9,274 nt of DNA from JBDTMC01 sp039934475 (GCA_039934475.1 JBDTMC010000311.1:1-9274); one strand, 5' to 3'; counted from the first letter of the stretch, positions 1 through 6,415 are shown. Notes: a model not told the origin generated them from the sequence alone. Numbers and translations: made by a program.

Positions 1-489
1 AATCTATCCAGGATGGCTGGCCGGGTTGATGCCACTGGCTGCCCCAACATTTCAAAGAACGATGGGTAGTCCAACCTAGCCAAGACCTCTTCACCGGTCA
101 GCGATTGTGCCGCCAGTTCCTTTTCGAAAGTAACTTGGGAGATCCGTGCCCAGAGGGTACGTTCCTTCTCCGGATGGTCACGCAGCTTCTTCTTGTAGCT
201 CCCAACCCGGATGTACGCATGGTCTTTCCAACGGACTGGAATGTGAACACAGGGCTGAATCTCAAAGAGGACTACGCTCCGTGACTCCACCGTGAACTCG
301 TGGATTACGAAATGCACACCGGGCCGCAACTGCCGGCTTAACCAAGGCTCAAGGTCTTCGTTCCCAACCTTCTGAGAGCGTGGTTTGAAAACAGTCCCGA
401 CGACGGCGTGAGTTGCGTCTTCGACGCCCCATACGATGTATGCGGCGTTTTCATTGTGCAGCGCGGCGGAATATCTTTCATTTTCTACG
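1..489 (-). pseudogene. AlbA_2 (Schlafen-type) domain protein, 5'-truncated remnant, runs off the window
   Basis: An uninterrupted minus-strand reading frame runs from about 536 to the left edge with no ATG, GTG or TTG in frame before the conserved part. From about 480 downwards it reads like the core of AlbA_2-domain proteins (often annotated as putative transcriptional regulators or RNA-binding-domain proteins). Segments seen are AAYIVWGVEDATHAVVGT near 393-446 and AYIRVGSYKKKLRDHPEKE near 157-213, followed by a helical stretch with LARLDYPSFFEML. In the family an N-terminal segment of roughly 40-50 residues (with an E-F-K motif) precedes this. Here that segment is missing, and the frame instead runs into the 3' end of the neighbouring glycosidase-like gene, whose stop codon is at 490-492. 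I infer a truncation at this junction, so the product is probably not made. The C-terminal part lies outside the window and may be intact. Family assignment is by remembered motif similarity. Confidence 0.7.
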
Positions 490-2670
490 CTAATATCTCG
501 CCTCCACTTGGAGTGGGCCTGCCGATGGCGCCAGTCTTATGAACTCCAGCTTGGCGTCAAAGTCTGTCCAGGGTTTGCCGTTCACAATGACTTGGCGCAG
601 CGGCGCCCGTTGCGGATGGCGTACGTGCAGGATGATCTCCTTGGGTGTCTTTCTCGAAGGCGGAGTGACGACGATGCTTATCGACCCATGGTCCACGTCG
701 GAAGTCATGCGATAGCTGACGTCTCCGAAGTGCGTCGGCGCCGCTTGCACGCCGAGCGACTTATTCTGCTCTAACCACGTTCGCCCCGTGGCGAGTGCGA
801 GGTGTAAGCTGTCTCCCTGTTCCATGATCATCGCATCACGGAGAAATCGAACGACCGCCAAAGGTGTCCATAGATGTTGGCGGTCTCCCGAGGTCTTCTT
901 CGTGCCGGGCTCCAGCCCGCGCTCTTCGCACCACGTGTACAAGGGGCTGGTGTGGTTGAGGGTTGAGTACAAGTACCCAATGGCCGTGTCGCCATTGCCG
1001 AGCATGAGATGCGTCTCCGCGATATTGTCGAGCGTGATGGCGACCCACGCCCCGTCCTCCATCCAGCCGGTGTGTACGGGCTGTCCGCCGGAACTTATCG
1101 TTTGCTCGATCTTGCGCAGAGTGCCTGTCACTAAGGGATCCAACGTCGTTAGAATCCCCGTGGGAAACAGAGCGAGTAACACCCCCCACCGGCTGCCGCT
1201 GGGATTGTTCGGGGAGCCGGGGATCCATCGAAAATCGCTTTCCACGATCGCGCCGCGTTCCAGCGACGCACGCAGGTCCGTCAAACCTGTCTGGTGGATC
1301 CTTCGCAAGCCGGGCAGGTCTTCCCGCTTGCCAAGCACTTCGGCCGCCTCAACGGCCAGTGCGTCCGCGAATACCGCCAGGATGTTGTGCGGATAGAAGA
1401 CGCCAAAATAGTCAGACCCGTTCATGAGGCCTCCGTCGCCCATGCCGCGGGGCATTAGTCCATAGGTGGCTGGCTTTTTCCCGTCTTCCAGTACGCGGGA
1501 TTTCAAGCGCTGCGATTCCTGCCATCGCGAACTGGCGGCCAACTTCGGATAGAGCGCCTCCAGGTATGCGCGGTCACCGGTCAACCGGAAATGCTCCATG
1601 GCCGCCCAAGCCTTCATCCCCGCGGCACCCCACATATGGTGCGCCCAGCCCTTCGGATCGGCCCACTCGCCATTGGGTTCCTGCATATCGAGATGGACGC
1701 GCAGGCCGTTCGCCGCTTCCGCATGGAATCCTGTTTGGTCCAGGGCGATGGCGGCCAGTGACGGCTCAAAGGGATTGGTGGAGCGATATCCTTCGGTGCC
1801 GCAGAGCGTGCCCACATAGCCGTCCGCCAGCGGTTCGCGCATGATGAACAGATCCGCCAGACTTGCATAGAACCCGATCCGCACGGCGTCATCGGGGATC
1901 TCAAAGGCTACGGCTCGCGCCAGCAACGCGTGCCACTCCTTCTTCGCCGCGGCGAACTCGTCTTCCCAATTCCTGGCGCGCAAACCGTCGAGATCCTTCT
2001 CATAGGCCTGATACGGACGTACGATCCAGCCATGCCGGGTCTCGCCAGGCTGCAAGTCCCACGCGAGGGTCATGGTCATGCGGCCGACGGGGTATGATTG
2101 TGCGCCGACGCCGAGCATCAGGATCCGGTCCGGCCGGTCCATCTGCAAGGCGAGAAGCGAGTCCGCGCTGCGCTGGGGCTCAATCCAGGCAGGATTGTGG
2201 GCCACCCATCCGCTCTTCACCTCACACTGGATGGCGACGTGATGCGCCTGCGTGTCTTGGTTCCGAGCCGTTACCTTCACGAGGGCACCACTCAATCCAC
2301 CAATCACTTCCAGTTGAACGCTGCCGGCGGGCGCGCTGTAGAGGTTGTCGAGCATCGGGAGATACACTTCGCCGCGCGTCAACTTTGTTTCCGGGAACGG
2401 CTTGCCATCCCACAAGGGCTGGACCTGAACGTGCCACTCGGTCTTCGGCGGTTTGAGGATGGCCAAAGGGAGATGACGCAGATCGTCGTATGACCACGAG
2501 AGAGTGAGGGCTCCCGGCTCGACGTCCAACAGAGTCTTCTCGCTGGCTTCGGGACGAGCTACGGCCATGCGGTAAGGCGGCGCAAAGGCGTAACTGAAAT
2601 CCACCTTCTCGGCGGCGGGGAGGAGGGCGGCTTGCGCCAGCAGTACGAGAAGCAGACAACGGTGTCTCAT
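490..2670 (-). CDS. Secreted six-hairpin (alpha/alpha-toroid) glycosidase-like protein
   Basis: The product is 726 residues and begins with a signal peptide (MRHRCLLLVLLAQAALLPAA, probable cleavage before EKVDF), so it should be exported. Residues about 21-230 look like a beta-rich N-terminal domain. Residues about 255-640 are helical with the aromatic, Gly and Asp-rich turns of six-hairpin glycosidases (the fold of GH15/63/78-like enzymes): GYVGTLCGTEGYRSTNPFEP at 284-303, NGEWADPKGWAHHMWGAAG at 333-351, GMGDGGLMNGSDYFG at 409-423 and GWMEDGAWVA at 535-544. The last ~80 residues form a beta-type tail, as in GH78-like proteins. Acidic residues in the 409-422 and 535-544 loops are plausible catalytic candidates, but I cannot assign the acid/base pair. 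Substrate is unknown; an alpha-linked glycan is a guess. The gene is transcribed divergently from the SMP-30-like gene. Its stop lies at the edge of the AlbA_2 remnant. A 30-bp piece of its codons 21-30 recurs at 6010-6039. Confidence 0.8.
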   Translation of the reverse strand: MRHRCLLLVLLAQAALLPAAEKVDFSYAFAPPYRMAVARPEASEKTLLDVEPGALTLSWSYDDLRHLPLAILKPPKTEWHVQVQPLWDGKPFPETKLTRGEVYLPMLDNLYSAPAGSVQLEVIGGLSGALVKVTARNQDTQAHHVAIQCEVKSGWVAHNPAWIEPQRSADSLLALQMDRPDRILMLGVGAQSYPVGRMTMTLAWDLQPGETRHGWIVRPYQAYEKDLDGLRARNWEDEFAAAKKEWHALLARAVAFEIPDDAVRIGFYASLADLFIMREPLADGYVGTLCGTEGYRSTNPFEPSLAAIALDQTGFHAEAANGLRVHLDMQEPNGEWADPKGWAHHMWGAAGMKAWAAMEHFRLTGDRAYLEALYPKLAASSRWQESQRLKSRVLEDGKKPATYGLMPRGMGDGGLMNGSDYFGVFYPHNILAVFADALAVEAAEVLGKREDLPGLRRIHQTGLTDLRASLERGAIVESDFRWIPGSPNNPSGSRWGVLLALFPTGILTTLDPLVTGTLRKIEQTISSGGQPVHTGWMEDGAWVAITLDNIAETHLMLGNGDTAIGYLYSTLNHTSPLYTWCEERGLEPGTKKTSGDRQHLWTPLAVVRFLRDAMIMEQGDSLHLALATGRTWLEQNKSLGVQAAPTHFGDVSYRMTSDVDHGSISIVVTPPSRKTPKEIILHVRHPQRAPLRQVIVNGKPWTDFDAKLEFIRLAPSAGPLQVEARY
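2582..2611 (-). repeat. 30-bp repeat, copy A (inside glycosidase-like gene)
   Basis: These bases encode residues 21-30 (EKVDFSYAFA), just after the predicted signal peptide of the glycosidase-like protein. A second copy in the same orientation lies at 6010-6039 and matches at 28 of 30 positions. Both mismatches (2584 and 2593) fall at third codon positions and are synonymous (Phe ttt/ttc, Ser agt/agc). Similarity stops sharply on both sides. Confidence 0.85.
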
Positions 2671-2678
2671 ATCGTGAG

Positions 2679-2708
2679 CATATAGGATGTAGACAGATGT
2701 CCGGTAAA
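2679..2708 (-). promoter_or_regulatory. Possible sigma-70-type promoter for the glycosidase-like gene
   Basis: On the minus strand TTTACC (2703-2708) and TATATG (2679-2684) are separated by 18 bp. The start codon lies only 8 nt beyond the -10-like box, and I see no Shine-Dalgarno sequence before it. A leaderless or nearly leaderless transcript is therefore possible. The match to consensus is partial and this is a visual call only. Confidence 0.3.
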
Positions 2709-2754
2709 CGGGACGATCTCTTGGTTTGGACCGTCCGCTTGAGGAGACTCGACG

Positions 2755-3645
2755 ATGAGCATTTTGAACACGCGCCGGCTTGTCATTGGCGTCGCTTGGA
2801 TGGCGTGCTTTGTGCCCGCCGCGTCAGCCGACGACATTCTGATCGCCGACGCGAAATCGCAGCCGGAAAGCCTGACTGTGGTAGCGGGTGGAGCGCTATT
2901 TGTTGGCAGCGCGAGCACGCCGTTCGTGTACAAGGTTCGATCCGGATCGACGACCGCAGAAAAGTTCATCGACGCCAGCGGTGAAGGTCCAGGAACCTTT
3001 TTCTTTGGGATGCTCGCGGATAGCTCGAGTGAGACTTTGTGGACATGTCAGCTGACTCCGGTGCCCGGCACGTCGCCGGCACAGCGGCACACCGCCCTAC
3101 GAGGCTTTGATCTCACCAGCGGCACGCCAAAAGTTCGATGGAATCTGCCGGGCGACAATAGCACATGCAACGACTTCTCGATTGGGCCGGACAAGTCGCT
3201 TTATCTTACTGACACCGCTAACAGCAAGATTTACAGGCTGCCGGCTGGTGCTGCCGCCGCGGAACTATTCCTCGAAAATCGCGCTCTTTATGGCATCGAT
3301 GGCATCACGTTCTTGAATGGAACCCTCTACGTGAACAACGTGTTCTCGAACAACCTATATCGCATCCCTATCGACGCCACTGGCAAAGCGGGGCAGCCGG
3401 TTGATATTTGGATGGATCAACCGCTGAAGGGCCCGGACGGCATGCGCGCCGCCAACGGCAAACTGATCGTTGCCGAGAATGGCAGCGGAAAGATCTCCGT
3501 CATTACCGTCAATGGGGACAAAGCCTCAGTCAGAGTGATTAAAGAAGGGCTGAACACACCCACGGCGGTAGAGCCGGCGGGCGACAAGATCTGGATCGCC
3601 GAGCGCGGGGCCGGCAAGGCCGTCTCCATTCCGATGCCGAAATAG
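2755..3645 (+). CDS. Secreted SMP-30/gluconolactonase-like beta-propeller protein
   Basis: The product is 296 residues. It starts with a signal peptide (MSILNTRRLVIGVAWMACF, then VPAASA with probable cleavage before DDILIA). The start is supported by GAGGAG at 2741-2746, 8 nt before the ATG. The mature part has repeated beta-blade units typical of six-bladed SMP-30/NHL/strictosidine-synthase-like propellers: CNDFSIGPDKSLYLTDTANS around residues 138-157, YGIDGITFLNGTLYVNN around 179-195, and GPDGMRAANGKLIVAENGSG around 226-245. The Asn-Asp and Ile-Asp-Gly positions are where SMP-30 lactonases place metal ligands, so lactone hydrolysis in the periplasm is plausible but not shown. The gene converges on a sugar dehydrogenase/cytochrome pair, and the dehydrogenase would produce lactones. 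The alternative is a non-catalytic NHL-type binding protein. Confidence 0.75.
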   Translation: MSILNTRRLVIGVAWMACFVPAASADDILIADAKSQPESLTVVAGGALFVGSASTPFVYKVRSGSTTAEKFIDASGEGPGTFFFGMLADSSSETLWTCQLTPVPGTSPAQRHTALRGFDLTSGTPKVRWNLPGDNSTCNDFSIGPDKSLYLTDTANSKIYRLPAGAAAAELFLENRALYGIDGITFLNGTLYVNNVFSNNLYRIPIDATGKAGQPVDIWMDQPLKGPDGMRAANGKLIVAENGSGKISVITVNGDKASVRVIKEGLNTPTAVEPAGDKIWIAERGAGKAVSIPMPK

Positions 3646-3732
3646 TTAGGGTCTCAAGCTGTTCGGATGTACGTACAGGTTTTTAGGTTCGAACTACCAG
3701 TTGACCGGCACCAACCATCTAAAGCGGCCAGG

Positions 3733-4221
3733 TCAACGCTCCTCATGGCAGGTTGTGCAGTCAATACGAGCCTTTGTCGCTGTGTGACATGCCATGCAGG
3801 ACCGCATGTTGTGCGTCACTTCTTTGGTGATCACGTCGCGCTCGCGAACCGGTCCATGGCAGGTCTCGCACGTTGCGCCAGCATCATTGTGGACACGGTG
3901 GCTGAAGTAAACGTAAGTCGGGATCCGATAGACACGGAGCCACGAGATCGGATTCTTCTCACTGGCCGCTAAAGCCAACTTCTTAATGTGCGGACTGTCT
4001 GCCTTTACCGTCTGGTGACAGCCCATACAGAAACTTTCCGACGGAAACCCCATTAATTCTCCGGGATCGGCGTTTCGGTGGCATGAATTGCACTTCAGTC
4101 CCATCGCCAGATGCGTCTTATGGCTATAGGGAAGCGGCTGCTGCTGACCGTACAATCCTGCGGCCAGCGGCAGCAGCCCGGCAAATCCAAACATCGCCCT
4201 CTTCATGACTGACGAGCGCAT
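3733..4221 (-). CDS. Exported multihaem cytochrome c (five CXXCH motifs, c3/c7-like)
   Basis: The product is 162 residues with an N-terminal signal sequence (hydrophobic run about residues 9-24, ending near GLYGQ). The mature part carries five haem c attachment motifs: CNSCH (44-48), CMGCH (65-69), CETCH (118-122), CMACH (142-146) and CTTCH (155-159). Extra histidines at 34, 37, 108, 111 and 137 are suitable as distal axial ligands, as expected of low-potential bis-His cytochromes of the c3/c7 group. Its role would be periplasmic electron transfer. A second in-frame ATG at residue 6 (4204-4206) gives a more classical signal peptide starting MKR. Neither start has a clear Shine-Dalgarno sequence. 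It lies 76 bp downstream of the PQQ sugar dehydrogenase on the same strand, so co-transcription and a redox partnership are plausible inferences. Confidence 0.85.
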   Translation of the reverse strand: MRSSVMKRAMFGFAGLLPLAAGLYGQQQPLPYSHKTHLAMGLKCNSCHRNADPGELMGFPSESFCMGCHQTVKADSPHIKKLALAASEKNPISWLRVYRIPTYVYFSHRVHNDAGATCETCHGPVRERDVITKEVTHNMRSCMACHTATKARIDCTTCHEER

Positions 4222-4297
4222 AGCGGGTGCCGAATTGGAATCAAGGAAGGCCGAATCGCTTCGTCCGCTTCATTTTTGTTCGTCCGAGGCGCTCGCA

Positions 4298-5515
4298 TCA
4301 CTTGGGAGTTATATGGATCAGAGACCCGGGATTCGCATCCTCAAGCATCCACAGCGAACCATCGGGACCTTCCTCGACATCGCGGATTCGTTTGCCGACC
4401 TCCCAGCGCTCAGCGGTCTTGGCTCCGCCCTTGCCGTCGACGATGATGCGATTGAGCGACATGCTTGCCATGCCGCTGATGAAGGCGTTGCCGTCCCATT
4501 GCGGGAAAGTCTTGGCGCCCCTGTAGAACATGAGGTTGCCCGGCGCGATCACTGGTACCCAATAGAGCACCGGCTTTGTGAACTCGGGCCGCGTGTCGTG
4601 ACTGGGAATGGGCACCTCGTTGTAGTTTACGCCGTAAGAGACGACTGGCCAGCCGTAGTTCTTACCCTTCTCGATCAGGTTGAGTTCATCGCCGCCGCGA
4701 GGTCCATGTTCCACCTCCCATAGTTCTCCGGTGGGAGATAGCGCCAAGCCGTAGGGTGCGCGGACGCCCATAGCCCAGGTCTCCGCCGGAGTGAGGTTGG
4801 GACCGGGGAAAGTATAGGTGCTCACGGGCCGGGCTGTCTTGGCAGCTTCGGTATCCTGTGGGGGATCGATGAGCGAAACTGTGGTGGAACCGGTTTTGCC
4901 GAAGTTAGGATTGCCCGGGGCTGGTTTTCCATCCAGGGTGAGACGCAGGATCTTACCGACAGGCTGGTTCGGATCCTGAGCGGGGGTCATGCGCTGACGG
5001 TCGCCAACCGTCATGTAGAGATATTGTCCATCGGGGGAGAAAACGACTTGCCCGCCGGCTTGGCCGCCCTTGCCGCGGGGCATCTGGCGCCAGAGCACTT
5101 GAAGATTTTCCAGTCTGGACACCCGCCCAATTACCAGCTTGGCGCGGGCCAGGACCTGGCTTCCGCCGTAGTCACCCGGCTCTATGTAGGTGATATAAAT
5201 ACTCTCGTCGGTAGCGTAACGCGGCGAGACGAAGACTCCCAGCATGCCGTTCTGGCCTTGCCAGTAGACGGCGGGTGTACCGGCCAAAGCCGCGATCTTT
5301 TCTCCACTCGGGGATACCAGCCAAATTGGCCCGATCTTTTCGGTTACCAGCATGCGGCCATCCGGGAGGAAGGCGATCCGCCAAGGCAGTTCAAAGTTGG
5401 CCGTTGTGGTCATCTTGAAGGGCAGTGTGGGTTCCGGCTTCTGCTCACCCACATTGACCTGTGCCCACGCCGGCACAGCCAGGGTGAGAAGCAGAACTGC
5501 GTTCGCCAATTTCAT
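4298..5515 (-). CDS. PQQ-dependent sugar dehydrogenase (glucose/sorbosone dehydrogenase family), exported
   Basis: The product is 405 residues from the chosen ATG at 5513-5515. I chose this start because AGAGGAGA lies 7 nt upstream and a clean signal peptide (MKLANAVLLLTLAVPAWA) follows directly; a longer frame starting at 5575 would bury that signal. The body has the propeller motifs of soluble PQQ sugar dehydrogenases: LPWRIAFLPDGRMLVTEK (43-60), GQNGMLGVFVSP (87-98), FSPDGQYLYMTVGDRQ (159-174), GKILRLTLDGKPAPGNPN (from 187) and, further on, LWEVEHGPRGGDELNLIEKG and KNYGWPVVSYG. It would oxidise an aldose to its lactone in the periplasm and pass electrons to a carrier, perhaps the cytochrome encoded downstream. 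Oddity: by eye the catalytic histidine of characterised members aligns with Gln152 (GGQAGG). This may be a feature of its subfamily. Substrate is unknown. Confidence 0.88.
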   Translation of the reverse strand: MKLANAVLLLTLAVPAWAQVNVGEQKPEPTLPFKMTTTANFELPWRIAFLPDGRMLVTEKIGPIWLVSPSGEKIAALAGTPAVYWQGQNGMLGVFVSPRYATDESIYITYIEPGDYGGSQVLARAKLVIGRVSRLENLQVLWRQMPRGKGGQAGGQVVFSPDGQYLYMTVGDRQRMTPAQDPNQPVGKILRLTLDGKPAPGNPNFGKTGSTTVSLIDPPQDTEAAKTARPVSTYTFPGPNLTPAETWAMGVRAPYGLALSPTGELWEVEHGPRGGDELNLIEKGKNYGWPVVSYGVNYNEVPIPSHDTRPEFTKPVLYWVPVIAPGNLMFYRGAKTFPQWDGNAFISGMASMSLNRIIVDGKGGAKTAERWEVGKRIRDVEEGPDGSLWMLEDANPGSLIHITPK

Positions 5516-5522
5516 CCGAATT

Positions 5523-5530
5523 TCTCCTCT
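5523..5530 (-). promoter_or_regulatory. Ribosome binding site that sets the PQQ dehydrogenase start
   Basis: AGAGGAGA on the minus strand is 7 nt before the ATG at 5513-5515. It favours that start over the upstream in-frame ATG at 5575, which has no comparable purine run. Confidence 0.75.
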
Positions 5531-5566
5531 AGTCCTCTTTAAACGACAAGGTCCAGCACACAGGCC

Positions 5567-5579
5567 GCTTGTCACAAGC
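5567..5579. promoter_or_regulatory. Perfect inverted repeat, candidate operator
   Basis: GCTTGT-C-ACAAGC is a perfect 6+1+6 inverted repeat about 50-65 bp upstream of the PQQ dehydrogenase start, in the expected promoter zone. It may be a regulator binding site. No regulator gene is in the window. Confidence 0.35.
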
Positions 5580-5613
5580 TTACTGCAATTCGGCTTCCCA
5601 CTTCTGAGCGGCG

Positions 5614-5625
5614 GACACCGGTGTC
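5614..5625. promoter_or_regulatory. 12-bp perfect palindrome, candidate LacI-type operator
   Basis: GACACCGGTGTC is a perfect palindrome with a central CG step, about 100 bp upstream of the PQQ dehydrogenase start. Even-length palindromes with a central CG are typical of LacI-family operators, which often control sugar genes. This is an inference from shape and location only. Confidence 0.4.
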
Positions 5626-5699
5626 TCGCACGGAGAACAACAGGATACCGTGTAAATGTCCATTGCGCGGTGAAGACGGCGCCGCTTTATATGGGTACG

Positions 5700-5980
5700 C
5701 TAATCGAAACGTTTATCGCCGGGAGGGGGATCATAAAAGGCAGGTACCTTGACGCCCATCAGGCGCAGATAAACGGTCATCTGGCCCCGGTGATGTGCGA
5801 GTTCCGCAACCAACAGATCGATGAGCTTCATGGTTCATCCCATTTGAAGTCATAGCACGCCATACTCCAATGGGTTCGTTGCAATGCGTCCCGTGAGCGC
5901 CGAAGTGATTTGGCAAGCACTTCCACGGTTTTGACCTTGAATTGCTGGAGGAGCGGGAGAAACAGGAGGGCACATGGCAT
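5700..5980 (-). pseudogene. DinB-like protein, C-terminal half, frameshifted remnant
   Basis: Two minus-strand frames meet at 5828-5831, where the TGA of the first overlaps an ATG of the second. The downstream piece (5831 to the TAG at 5700-5702, 43 residues) contains LIDLLVAELAHHRGQMTVYL followed by RLMGVKVPAFYDPPPGD. This is the hallmark C-terminal helix and tail of DinB/YfiT four-helix-bundle proteins, with the metal-binding His in AHHRGQ. The upstream piece (5980 to 5828, 50 residues) is helical and ends YDFKWDEP; a one-base shift fuses it smoothly to MKLIDLL. Family members are about 150-170 residues, so the N-terminal half with its other metal ligands is absent. The C-terminal call is firm. 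Treating the upstream piece as part of the same gene is inference. Confidence 0.65.
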
Positions 5981-6009
5981 CACGCCGAATCACTCGGGTC
6001 GAACGACGG

Positions 6010-6039
6010 GCGAAGGCGTAGCTGAAATCCACCTTCTCG
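6010..6039 (-). repeat. 30-bp repeat, copy B (orphan fragment of a glycosidase-like paralogue)
   Basis: This segment matches 2582-2611 at 28 of 30 positions in the same orientation and still encodes EKVDFSYAFA on the minus strand. Both differences are synonymous. It is flanked by unrelated sequence: the DinB-like debris on one side and, one base beyond its other end, the ATG of the PIN-toxin remnant at 6041. Confidence 0.8.
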
Positions 6040-6040
6040 C

Positions 6041-6209
6041 ATGCGACTGATCCTCGACGCAAGCGTGGTGATCACAGGAGAGCGGCGTTGGCGGTTGCTG
6101 ACGGTGTGGGACGGTCAGGATCGCCGGGCGCATCGAAGGCGAGCAGGCGGCCCGCGGTGTGGGCATAGCCTTCGAGTCGTGCCCCAGCCTGAAGGTCGTG
6201 AAAGTGTGA
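6041..6209 (+). pseudogene. VapC-type PIN-domain toxin, internally deleted remnant
   Basis: The plus frame from ATG 6041 begins MRLILDASVVITGERR, the usual start of VapC/PIN ribonucleases, with the first conserved acidic residues (Asp6, Glu14). After this the similarity stops. In the next frame, from about 6111 to the TGA at 6207-6209, the sequence reads IAGRIEGEQAARGVGIAFE, then SCPSLKVVKV. The first matches the helix and strand just before the third catalytic Asp of PIN domains. The second matches the very C-terminus, where the family typically has I-P-G/S-L-K-V. The segments between, carrying the remaining catalytic Asp residues, are gone. At about 56 codons against the usual 130-140, it cannot be a working nuclease. 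No antitoxin gene precedes it. Family recognition is by remembered motifs, and the order and spacing of the two pieces support it. Confidence 0.65.
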
Positions 6210-6213
6210 GGCC

Positions 6214-6415
6214 ATGCGCCGGATTGGATACAAGGGCTACGTCCTTGAGCCTCATCCACACCACTGAAGGATGACCCGAGGTGGACGGTCAACCTCACCA
6301 TGGAACGCTACAATGACGGCGGGTAATGGATCCGCCGGTTTTGCCAGATTCATACCCCTCACTCCCAATTGCAAACCCGTCCTTGCAACCGGCTGGAAGC
6401 TGGATGTTAGAGTGA
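6214..6415 (+). pseudogene. Possible decayed small ORF of unknown function
   Basis: ATG 6214 opens a 17-codon frame (MRRIGYKGYVLEPHPHH). A one-base shift near 6255 joins it to a second piece, PLKDDPRWTVNLTMERYNDG, which ends at a TAA near 6325. A third frame continues to a TGA near 6415. The first two pieces together resemble a small soluble protein with Y-K-G-Y and W-T-V-N-L strands. I recall small uncharacterised proteins of about 80 residues with this pattern but cannot name the family with certainty. It may instead be non-coding sequence. Confidence 0.3.

Noticed and set aside
1863..2456. Plus-strand frames opposite the glycosidase-like gene
   Set aside because: Arg/Ser/Pro-rich translations without domains, opposite a gene with signal peptide and conserved motifs.
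3686..3720. GGTTCGAAC followed by ACCA, resembling a tRNA T-arm and 3' end
   Set aside because: The flanks do not form a T-stem or acceptor stem and no anticodon arm can be folded upstream.
3646..3732. Possible terminator between the convergent SMP-30-like and cytochrome genes
   Set aside because: Only short palindromes (such as TGTACGTACA at 3668-3677) and no stable hairpin followed by a T-run on either strand.
4205..4723. 172-codon plus-strand frame opposite the PQQ dehydrogenase 3' end
   Set aside because: Antisense to a clear enzyme gene and without family resemblance.
6369..6411. TTGCAA boxes as a zwf promoter
   Set aside because: The only -10-like sequence at correct spacing (GTTAGA) is weak and ends about 7 bases before the start codon; not enough to list as a promoter.
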